Shown here piece by piece: positions 1-10,800 of a stretch of 45,223 bases of DNA; the first letter of the stretch is position 1, and each line of letters begins with the position of its first letter. A program made the translations under genes and the position numbers. The stretch covers positions 1 through 45,223 of the forward strand of contig CAZOFA010000007.1 of the NCBI GenBank assembly GCA_964578975.1, given 5' to 3'. The notes below the pieces were generated by a model. It saw only the letters and a list, made by a program, of their open reading frames with translations. It did not search any database and had not been told where the DNA came from. The stretch is from CAYRUP01 sp964578975 (GTDB taxonomy: Bacteria > Pseudomonadota > Gammaproteobacteria > DSM-16500).

Positions 1-88
1 ATCAATTAAATCCTTATTAAATGATGATGGGGCCTTCGGTTTATAAAATTCTTGTTTTTTGCTCCGCGGCGCTCGACTTCCCTTCTTC

Positions 89-118
89 GTCATTGCGAGC
101 GCAGCGAAGCAATCCAGT
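89..118. repeat. Short palindromic intergenic repeat, copy 1
   Basis: The segment begins CGTCATTGCGAGCG and ends GAAGCAATCCAG, with ATTGC/GCAAT as an internal inverted pair. The same opening (GTCATTGCGAG) and the same inner word (GCAATCCAG) recur at 22187-22241 in the purine operon, so this is a dispersed family. It lies two bases past the stop codon of the distal potD paralogue. Similar short palindromes are common in Legionellales and Rickettsiales genomes; membership of a named family is not shown. Confidence 0.6.
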
Positions 119-120
119 AT

Positions 121-1161
121 TTAAACCCCCATCTTTAATTGTTCCCAATATTTTTCATAGAGCGCAAAGGTGCTATCGCCAATATCGGTTTCAAATTCAC
201 CGCGTGCCAATACAGAATAGGGCGGATAAATCATGGGATTATTCTTGATTTCAGGGGGCATCAAATTTTTAGCTGTCAGATTCGCCGTCGAATAACCAAT
301 CTTCATGCTAATTTCTTTCGCAATCTCAGGGCGCAGCAGAAAATTAAGGAATTTATAGGCATTTGTTTTGTGCGGCGCATTTTTCATGATCGCAAAATTA
401 TCCACCCAAATTTCAAAACCATCTTTGGGATAAATAAACGTCAATTGTTGATTTTCCGGATAGGCACGAATTAAATCCCCATTCCATGCGATTCCGACCG
501 TCGCATCTTCATCGATGACAATCGATTCGACCGCATCCGTGTTGAATAGGCGAATATTGGGCATCAGTTCACACAGCTTGCGATACGCTTGTTGGATGTG
601 ATGTGGATTTTTATCATTGATGGAATAACCCAACATCAACAATGCCATCGAAAATGCTTCACGCGGATCATCTAACATCATCAATTGATTTTTATATTTT
701 TTGCTAAACAAATCTGACCAGCGTACCACTTGCGTCGGTGCAAAATAACTTTTGTTAACAAAAATCCCTGTCACACCCCAGACAAAAGGAATGCTGTAGA
801 CGCTGTTGGGATCGTAATTTAAATTCAGAAAATACGGATCAAGATGTTTGAACTCGGGGAGTTGACTGCGATCGAGCGTCTCCAAAAAATTATGACGGCG
901 CATGCGATCAACATAGTAGCTCGAGGGTTCGATGACATCGTAGGTGGAGCTTTTTGTGGCACGCAATTTTGCATACATCGCTTCGTTCGTGTCATACGAA
1001 GAACAATATACTTTGATGCCAGTCTCTTTTTCAAATTGCGCGAGAACTGAATCAGGAATTTCTTCTGCGAATGTATACACATTGACAATGTTCGCATTCT
1101 CGGCAAAAAGTGGGCCCACTAAAAATAAAAAAATTAACGCGACGTAAAAAAAACGAAGCAT
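121..1161 (-). CDS. potD: Spermidine/putrescine-binding periplasmic protein PotD, second copy
   Basis: Substrate-binding protein of a polyamine ABC importer, 346 residues. It has an N-terminal signal peptide (hydrophobic core FFYVALIFLFLVG, likely cleavage after LFA) followed by the PotD-type start NIVNVYTFAEEIP. The YDVIEPSSYYVDRM and DEDATVGIAWNGDL segments and the C-terminal NAYKFLNFLLRPE match the family, and the length is normal. The start at 1161 is chosen because AGGAAGG sits five bases upstream and the signal peptide begins there; an upstream ATG at 1197 would add twelve residues. It is clearly homologous to the potD at 12639-13673, with the same motifs in the same order and both ending YWE.LKMG. 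It has no permease or ATPase neighbour, so it presumably uses the PotABC encoded from 13670 to 16372. Confidence 0.9.
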   Translation of the reverse strand: MLRFFYVALIFLFLVGPLFAENANIVNVYTFAEEIPDSVLAQFEKETGIKVYCSSYDTNEAMYAKLRATKSSTYDVIEPSSYYVDRMRRHNFLETLDRSQLPEFKHLDPYFLNLNYDPNSVYSIPFVWGVTGIFVNKSYFAPTQVVRWSDLFSKKYKNQLMMLDDPREAFSMALLMLGYSINDKNPHHIQQAYRKLCELMPNIRLFNTDAVESIVIDEDATVGIAWNGDLIRAYPENQQLTFIYPKDGFEIWVDNFAIMKNAPHKTNAYKFLNFLLRPEIAKEISMKIGYSTANLTAKNLMPPEIKNNPMIYPPYSVLARGEFETDIGDSTFALYEKYWEQLKMGV

Positions 1162-1313
1162 GCTGCCTTCCTGAATGAAGATTGTTGGCTGAAACACAAA
1201 AAAGTGCGATGAGAGATGAAGTGTGCCGCATCATGGCGCGCAATTGTGGTGCTCATAAATTCCAGATCATGGTAATTCTGTGGAATCATTATGGTGTTAA
1301 TAAAGGGGAATGT

Positions 1314-1497
1314 CTATACCCATCGTACCTCAAGATGCGAAATTTAACAGCTTGTCTTGCGGCGAACTTGCAGCGATTTTAAAACAAAAAATCCTCACAA
1401 TACTGCAAGTATTGCTCCCGTTTTTCGTTTTAAAATCACTACAATTTCTTGCAATCCAAACTGTTAAATTTCGCATCTTGAGGTGCGATGGGTATAG
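1314..1497. mobile_element. MITE-like palindromic element with 37-bp terminal inverted repeats
   Basis: The left arm (1314-1350, beginning CTATACCCATCG) and right arm (1461-1497, ending CGATGGGTATAG) are reverse complements over 37 bp with one mismatch. Weaker symmetry continues inward through GATTTTAAAAC words to a central CAATACT-GCA-AGTATTG palindrome, so the whole 184 bp can fold back on itself. There is no open reading frame for a transposase. The outermost TA on each side would fit a TA target duplication, as in elements moved by IS630/Tc1-type transposases; that assignment is inference. Confidence 0.65.
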
Positions 1498-1769
1498 TAG
1501 ATCGCTCACCTAAACCATGTGAAGAATTCTTAAAAAAATTGTGGAATTTCCAGCGGAAAGGATACCTCTCGTTGTAAAAGAGATTGGGCTCAAAACATTC
1601 GCCTCACTAACAGAACTACACCTACCATTTCCACAATAGTTTCAATCAGATGAAACTGCATCCAGGGCGACCTTTTTTCAAAAAAAATGCACTATTCAAC
1701 CACAAAAAGTCAAATCATGAACTAAACTTAAAATAGAGGAGAAGATATCAAGATTAATCAAAGTAGTTA

Positions 1770-1783
1770 GGGTCCGCAGACCC
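1770..1783 (+). promoter_or_regulatory. Small hairpin in the 5' leader of the exoprotein gene
   Basis: GGGTC-CGCA-GACCC forms a five-pair stem with a four-base loop. It ends about three bases before the purine-rich ribosome binding site (GGAGAAGGGTGAGAG, 1786-1800) of the gene starting at 1801. It could affect translation initiation or mRNA stability. It is short and could be chance. Confidence 0.3.
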
Positions 1784-1800
1784 CTGGAGAAGGGTGAGAG

Positions 1801-4800
1801 ATGCTACCGATACGAACAGATCTGCAAAAATGGGTCAAAAATTTGACTGTTCTCACAGTTTCTTTTGTCTTTTCGTCGCTAACTTTAGCAAATCCCACCG
1901 GCGGAGTCGTCACAGCAGGTTCGGCCAGTATTCAACAAACACCCGGCGTCACCCAAATCAATCAATCCAGCCAAAAGGCTATCATCGATTGGCAGAGTTT
2001 TAATATTGCTGCAGATGAAAAAACGCATTTCGTACAACCGAATAGCAGTTCCATTGCACTGAATCGCATTAGTCCCACTCAAGGCGCATCACAAATTTAT
2101 GGAAGTCTCACTTCAAATGGAAAAATTATTTTAGTCAACCAGGCAGGCATCTATTTTGGACCAAGCGCAAGAGTGGATGTCGGTGGAATTATTGCATCGA
2201 CATCTGACATTTCCAATTCTAATTTTTTATCGGGCAACTACAGTTTTGATAAACCTTCTCCTTATGCCGGCTCGATTATCAACAAGGGTGCAATCAAAAC
2301 TGCAGATTATGGTTTGGTCGCTTTGATAGGAACGAGTGTGGAAAATGATGGCTACATTCATGCTCGATTGGGAAATGTTGTTTTAGCTTCAGGAAATAAA
2401 TTTACGATTGATCTTTACGGCGATCAACTCATCAACTTTAGTGTGGATGAAGCAGCAAGTTCGGCGGGGTACGATCAACATGGAAACCGATTAAGTAATG
2501 GTGTGAGTAATACAGGTTCTGTGATTGCAGATGGCGGAACAATATTAATGACAGGTAAAGCAGCGCGCGGTGTTGTTGACAATGTTGTTAATATGACGGG
2601 TGTCGCGCAAGCACGTTCCGTACATCAAAGACGGGGTGAAATTATTTTAGGCGGCGATGAGTCAGGTCTTACTTATGTGTCGGGTAAAGTAATTGCAACC
2701 GGTGGAAAAAATAAAAAAGGCGGCACCGTTAAAATTTTAGGAAACCAAATCGCTGTTGACAAAAATGCATTAATAAATGTATCGGGTGATAAGGGCGGCG
2801 GCACGGTTTTGATTGGTGGTAATGCGCACGGCGCAGGACCAGAACAAAATGCCGATTATTTATTTTTTTCTAAAGGTGCCACGGTTCTTGCAAATGCGTT
2901 AACAGCGGGTGATGGTGGTAAAGTCGTTCTTTGGTCGAATAAATACACGCAGTTCTACGGCACCATTAATGCAATGGGCGGCACTGAATCCGGAAATGGT
3001 GGATGGGTTGAAACCTCAAGTCATGGTTCACTTGCAATGGATGGAAGTCAGGGAAGTGCATCCGCCCGTTCTGCAGATGGATTAGCGGGAAATTGGTTAA
3101 TCGATCCGGAAAACGTAACCATTTCATCATCAGCTACTACAAATCCACCAGGTTCTAACTTTAACGGTGCAGGTACATTTATACCCGTATCAGATACTTC
3201 CAATGTGCTTAATACTGATATTATTAATAAGTTGAATGCGGGCACGAGCGTTAATATCACTACCGGCGCAACCGGTGCTCAAGCGGGAACAATTACCTTA
3301 AACGCCCCTATTTCATGGAGTAATGCCACAGCTTCATTAACCCTCACGGCTGCATCCAATATTATTCTGAATTCAAACATTACCAATAGCATCACGGGCG
3401 CCACCAATGGTGTGACGCTCAATGCGAATAATGGTGCCAGTAACATTATTTTTAATTCAGGTTCAACCGGTGTCACAACAAATGGAAGTCCACAAGTTTA
3501 TACTGGCGCAATTACCATATCCAGTGGTGCAAATGTTTCATTGGTAACTGGTGCCGCGACTTTGTCAATTTCAGGTGATATTAACGGACCCGGCGACTTT
3601 ACTATATCAAGTAATCGTCCAATGACTCTAACAACCGGTAATGTTGGAGCAAACACAGCATTAAATAGTTTTGCAGTACGATCACCCTCAGGAGGAGGTT
3701 CATTAGTAATAGGTTCCAATTCTACAGGCTTAAATGTTACAACAACTGGGAACCAAGTTTATAACACAAGTATCACTACCGCACTGACTGGTGCTGGCCA
3801 ATCGCAGCTTTTCCTTAATGCGGGCACAAACAGCCCTGGTACTGGTTCAATTGCGATTAACATTAATATAGGTCCTGGCTCAGGTTCGCTTGGTGAAGTA
3901 CAACTACAAGCAGCCGGGGGAATCACGCTGAGTTGTGTTGGAACATGTAATCCTGCAAATCCTCTCATTAGTGCAGATTCGCTGTTTACATTCAGTCCAA
4001 CTACTCTGGGTACAAATATTATTCTTACTTCTGCAAATGTCTCGACTGCAACGAATGGTTTTAATAATACGTTCAGTGGTAATTTTGGATTAACCCTTAA
4101 TCAAGGCACAGGTGCTAATTCTGTATTTAATAGCAATATCAACATCGGCAGTATTACGACTAATGCAAATGGCACCATTACTTACGGTAATGGTGGTGGT
4201 ATTAGTGTTGTAACATCTGGCGCGCAAACTTACGCTAACAATGTCGCCATTGGCGGTAACAACACGACGTTGAACGGATCAACAATCAGCTTAGCTTCCG
4301 GCAAAACACTTGCAGCGGGAGCCGATAACCTGACAATACTTGCGACAACCATGAGCTTTAACGGCGGCGCAAATTCGATTACAGGAACAGGCACACTGAC
4401 ATTAGGCACAAGTACAGCCAATGACACGATTGGAGTGAGCGGTGGCACAGGCAATTTACAAATAACTTCAGGCAGTGCTGCAACCGTTATTGGCGCATTG
4501 AAATTAGGTGCAGGTGGATTTAGTTCATTGACGATCGGTCAAACAGGTACGACGGGCGACATGATCATCGGTGGTGCAACCAATTTTGGAACAGAAACCG
4601 TGTTGTTAAATGGGGGCAGCATTACCGATACGGGCACAAATACCATAACCGCAGGCTCATTAAGTTTAACCGCAAACACAGCTTCAACCGGCACGATTGG
4701 TACGAACGCAGGGAGTGCACTGGATGTTGCGGCATCGAATCTAACTTTAAATACCAATAACAGTAACGCATTTGTGAATACAACAACCGCAGTGACATTT

Positions 4801-7800
4801 GCAGGCACTTCTGCAGTCGGAACCGGTGCGGTGAATATTAATGGTTCCAATTCAATTAGTGAAACAGGAAGCATTACACAAACAGCGGGCGGTGGTGCCA
4901 ATGTCATTACCACGGGCGGCTTTGCCATTTCTTTAAATCAAATTAATGCATTTACAGGTGCCGTTGCTCTCACTAACACTGGTGCGAATAACGTTACGCT
5001 GAATAATACCGGTACGGCGTTAAGTTTAGCTGCATCCTCTGTTGGATCAGGCACGCTTACACTCACAGGCGCGGGGATAACGCAGACTGGTGCAATTACC
5101 CAAGCTGCGAGCGCAGGTGCTGTCACGCTGAGTGCGGGCGCACATGCGATTACACTCACGAGTGCAAATTCTTTTACCGGCGCGGTTGGCCTCAGTAATA
5201 TCGGCGCAAATAATATTAGTGTTACAAATGGAAGCAGCGTGTTGAACATAGGGTCTTCTACGATTGGCACTGGAACGCTCACCTTAACTGGCGTGGGCGT
5301 GACTCAATCTGCCGCTATTTCACAAGCAGCTTCATCAGGTGCTGTGACCATTAATGCGGGTGCCGGTGTGATTACGTTAAACAATGCTTCGAATAATTTT
5401 ACCGGTGCGGTTGGTCTTAATAATTCAGGCGCAAATGCGGTGACTTTAGTGAATAACGCAAGTTTAACTTTAGGCGCTTCAACACTTGGCACTGGCACAC
5501 TTTCCATACAAGGCATAGGTGTTACACAATCTGGCGCAATCACGCAGACTGCAGGTGCAGGCACAGTTTCTATTAATGGCGGCACGGGTGTTATTACGTT
5601 AACCAACGCTGGAAATATTTTTAGAAATGCAGTTTCTCTTAATAACTCCGGTGCAAATGATGTCAGCTTGACTAACTCTATTGCGCTAAGCTTGGGAGCT
5701 TCAACAGTTGGAAGTGGAGCACTTTCGCTTAATGGTGTGGGAATAACGCAAACAGGCGCGATCTCGCAAGCGAATTCAGCAGGCGCTGTGACGATCACGG
5801 GTAATGCGGGTGTTATTACATTAAATAATAATTCAAATAATTTTACCGGTGTTGTTTCTCTCACAAATTCCGGAACGAATGACGTAGCGTTTACAAATAA
5901 TGCTACGACGACGACACTTGGCACCTCATCTTTCGGTCAAAACCTTACATTAACAGTCGCAAACTCCGTCAGTGAACAAGGCGCGTTAACCGTTCCTGGC
6001 ACAACTACATTCGCAGGCCTTGCATCGCCGACTGATTTTCTGTTAAGTACACAAGCGAATAATTTAACCGGCGCAATCAGTTTCACGGGTACAGTCACCA
6101 ATATTCGCGATTTTGCTCTTGAGAATACAAATGCAACACCAAATACTCCTACCTTCACCACTTTGACTAATTTACGCAATCTCACTCTGAACTACACCGC
6201 AGCAGCAATCACCTTCCCTACCGCTATTACCTTAACCAATAGCGGTAACTTAACGGCTACAGGTGTTGGTATTTCTCAAACCGGTGCGCTGGTTGTGCCT
6301 GGTACGAGTAGTTTTACAGCGGGAGCCAATGCGATCACGCTCGCCAGTGCGTCAAATAATTTTACCGGTGCAGTCACGTTAAGTAATTCAGGCGCGAACA
6401 ATGTTTCGCTAAGAAGTTTGGGCGCTCTGAGTGTTGCAGCTTCCAATGTCGGATCGGGAACATTGACGCTGCAAGGTGTTGGTTTAAGTGAAACAGGTGC
6501 AATCACGCAAGCAGTGGGAGGGGGAGCTGTGACGCTTACCGCAAATGCGGGGGCTATTGCATTGAATAGCGCTAATATTTTTAGAGGCGCTGTTTCTTTT
6601 ACTAACTCAGGCGGAAATAACGTCAGTATCAACGATACAACAGTACCTTTAAGCATAGGTACTTCATCGGTTGGCACAGGAACGCTTTCATTAACCGGTG
6701 TGGGTGTGACCCAAACAGGCGCTATCACACAAGCATCGTCCGCTGGTGCTGTTACGATTAATGCGGGTGCGGGTGTCATTACATTAGGAAGTGCAAATAG
6801 TTTGACTGGAGCAATTTCTCTTAATAATTCTGGTACGAATAACGCTTCACTTACGAATTCCAATGCATCGGGAACGATACTGGGTACATCGACATTAGGA
6901 CAAAACCTTGCTCTTACATCGTCGAATTCAGTCACTCAAACGGGTGTGATCACGGTTCCTGGTACGTTTAGCGCGAGTCTCACGGCCGGTGCTGTTAATT
7001 TAAATTCTTTGTCGAATGTAATTACCACTTTAGGTGCTATTACAGCGCCCGGCGGATTTAATTTAACAAATGGAAATAATCCAACAACAGTCAATGGCAA
7101 TATAAGCACAACAAATAATGCAGTCAGTATTAATACAGGTACAGGCGCTTACTCACAAAATAATAATGACAATATCTCTTCTGGTTCAGGCGCCATTACG
7201 ATTATTGCTGATTCAGTCAATATTGGAAATAGCGGTAATAATGCATTTACTACGACAGGTGCTTTAACACTCAAACCCTCTACCGCTTCAACGGCCATGT
7301 CACTCGCTGGTTCTCCTGCTTCTGCTTTTGATTTGACATCAGCTGAAATTACTGCATTAACAGGCGGAGTCACCGGTGCTGGTACCGTTACCATAGGTGA
7401 TACCGGAGCGAGCACGGGTACGATGACGATCGGCGGTGCTGTTAATTTTGGCACTCCTTTTGTCACATTAGGTGCAGGCAACTTTGCTGATCCTGCTGGC
7501 AGTGTCATCACGGCGAATAGCCTTAACTTTAATCCAAGATTAACTGGCGTTGGAACAAGTCTTAATCCCGTTGCGATTCTTGTAAACAATCTCACAATCA
7601 ATCAAGGCAACAATGCATCTGCTTTCTTTACATCGACTGGCGGCATCAATTTTGGCAGTTTTGGAACAAATGTAGGTTTAGGTTTGATTTCACTTAACAG
7701 TGGTGGTGCAATTACCCAATCAGGAACTATTGTATCAGGTGATGTTGTTGCGACTGCGTCAGGCGGCGTAGTACTGTCTAATGCAAGCAATACCGTTTGG

Positions 7801-10800
7801 GAATTTTCAGCAAATAATTCAACCAGTGGCAATATTCAGCTAGCGACCCAAGGGTCTGGGTATTTTATCGTTGACAGCATTACTCAGTCAGGATCCGGTT
7901 CAATCAGCATTACTAATACAGGCGGTGCTTATGCAGTCGTTGGGCCTATTTCTTCAAATGTGGGAGATATTACTTTAACCGCTGCTTCAAATATGATTTT
8001 TAATACGACATCGACCCACGTTTTAACTACCACATCAGGTAATATTAATCTCAATAGCGCAGGTAATACGATTACTTTATTTTCCTCTGGTGCTTCTAAC
8101 AATATCAATACAACCGGCGGAAATATTAACTTGAATGGTCCAGTATCACTTTCTTCAAATACAACTTTTAATGCAGGTTCTGGCAACATTAGTTTTACGA
8201 GTACGTTAGGCGGTGCATCTGCTTTATCAGCAACAACATCCGGTTCAGGTGTCACTACGTTTGGCGATACGGTTTCAGGACTGACTTCAGTAGCAGTAAC
8301 GGGCACAGCGGCTATCAATAACACCGGCGTTACCACAACAGGCGCGCAAACCTATAATAATGCAGTGACATTAGGTGCAGGTAGTTTAACCACGCTGACT
8401 TCAAGCAATGGCGGCATCACGTTTGGCGGAACCATCAATGGACCACAAGGATTAAGCATTGCAAATAGTAGCGGCGCAATTACTTTTAATTCTGGTGCTG
8501 TCGTAGGTGGCTCAAGTGCCTTGACTAGTTTGTTAATTGGCACAGGTAATAACACAGCTATTAACAGCACAGGCATTACGACCAGCGGCTCACAAACTTA
8601 TAATAGCCCAGTGACACTCGGTGCCAGCAGTGCAACGTCATTTGCTTCAACCGGTGGCAGTGGAATTACATTTGGTAGCACAGTGAATGGACCACAAGCG
8701 TTAAGTATTGCAAACAATAGTGGTGCTGTTACTTTCAGCGGTGCAGTTGGCGGTTCAAGCGCATTAACGAGTTTATTAATATCCGGCACAGGAAACACGG
8801 CAAGTATCAATGGCGCAAGTATCAAAACAAGCGGATCGCAAACTTATAACAGTGCAGTTACTTTAGGTGCAGGTACCACGTTGACTTCAACAGGCGCTGG
8901 CGGGATTACCTTTGGCAACATACTGAATGGAACACAAGTCTTAAATATTGCAAATAGCAGTGGCACTGTCACTTTTAGTGGTATCGTCGGTGCTGTCAAT
9001 GCATTAACAAGTTTATCAATCGGTACCAGTGACACGACGAATATCAACACGACTGGCATTACGACATCAGGGACACAAACTTATAATACCGCTGTTAATT
9101 TAGGATCTGACACTACATTATCGACAACGAATAACGCAGTGAATTTTGTTTCCAGTGTTGCAAATACCATCGCACGTTCTTTAACAATTAGCACCGGCAA
9201 CGCTGCGATTAGCTTAACGGGAAGTGTTGGTTCAGGCACTGCTCTCAATGCGTTAACACTTAACAGCACGGGAACCACCACGATTGGAAACACGGTGAGT
9301 GCAGCGAGCATTACGACTAATGCAGGTGGAACAACGGTTATCAATGGAAATAATTTAACAACAACCGGTTTACAAACTTATAATGATGCCGTTTCATTTG
9401 GTGGTGCAACTGCAAGTAGAACGTTATCTGCTGATTCACTTACCCTCGCAAGCACATTAAATGCGAACGCAAATAATTTAAATATCTTTACAGATACTGC
9501 AGTGACATTTTCAGGTGGCGCATTGTCAGTCACTGGTACGGGTGCTTTACAATTAGCGCCTGTTACATCAACAAGATCAATCGGTATTAATGGTGCAGCT
9601 GGGAACTTAAGTATTTCTCCGACCGATCTTGCTGCATTAGGAACAGGATTTAGTTTATTAACCATTGGACAAAGTGGACAATCAGGTACTATCACAATAC
9701 CTACGGTTGCATTTAGCGTCCCAACAACTATTCAATCATCTTCTATTAGTGCAAGTGGTAATATTTCTACTTCAGGTGCAAATGCATTAACTCTCACTGG
9801 ACCGGTTACACTCTCAGGAGCAAGCACTTTCTCAAGCACTACCGGTAATATTAACTTCCAAAATACCATTGCAGGTGGCACGAATACATTAGCTACAAGT
9901 ACATCAGGCAGTGGTATTACTACTTTTAGCAATACGCTTTCGGGTCTTTCTACAGTAACAACAACCGGTACCACTGCAATTAATGGCGGCAGCGTCACAA
10001 CATCAGGTGCACAATCCTTCGATGTTGCAACACTTGGTGCTGATACAACATTAACCGGTTCCAGCATTACGTTAAGTAACGTTACCGGCGGTACACACAG
10101 CTTAGCGTTAAGTGGCTCATCGATATTAAACGGCGTAATCTCAGGACTCACCACATTGAATACCGGTGCAGTGACATTTAACAACGGCAATGTCACAAGC
10201 AGTGGTGCACAATCGTATGGTGCTGCAACACTCGGTGCGAATGCTGTACTTGCAACAACGGATAGCTCAGTCAGTTTTACCTCTTCTATCTCAAATAGTT
10301 CTGCACACGACATCACAATTAATTCAGGTGCCGGTGCAATTAACTTCTCAGGCAATATCGGTAGCGGTACTGCAGTCGGTGCTATCGCATTAACCAATTC
10401 AAACACGACAACATTCGGTGGCACAGTTTCTGCGGCAAGTCTCTCCTCTGGCGCCACTGCAATTAATGGCGGTAGCATCACTACATCAGGCACACAATCT
10501 TACGGCAATGCAACACTCGGTGCAGATTCAACATTAACCGGTTCAAGCATTACGATGAGTAATGTCACAGGCGGTACACACAGCTTAGCGTTAAGTGGTT
10601 CATCGATATTAAACGGCTCAATCTCAGGACTCACGACATTGAATACCGGTGCAGTCACCTTTAACAACGGCAATGTCACGAGCAGTGGTGCACAATCGTA
10701 TGGTGCTGCAACACTCGGTGCGAATGCTGTACTTGNNNNNNNNNNNNNNNNNNNNNNNNNNNNNNNNNNNNNNNNNNNNNNNNNNNNNNNNNNNNNNNNN

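Larger units (their letters stand above)
1162..1800. other. Long intergenic region upstream of the giant exoprotein gene
   Basis: This 639-base stretch separates the divergently transcribed distal potD and the giant exoprotein gene. It carries no convincing coding sequence. It holds a MITE-like palindrome (1314-1497), an AT-rich segment from about 1660 to 1740, a small GGGTC/GACCC hairpin (1770-1783) and the purine-rich ribosome binding site of the exoprotein gene (about 1786-1799). I did not find a promoter good enough to call for either gene. Confidence 0.6.

Noticed and set aside
4949..6960. Regular tandem repeats considered as a CRISPR array
   Set aside because: The repeats are 225 bp, coding, and diverged, with no short identical direct repeats and spacers and no cas genes.
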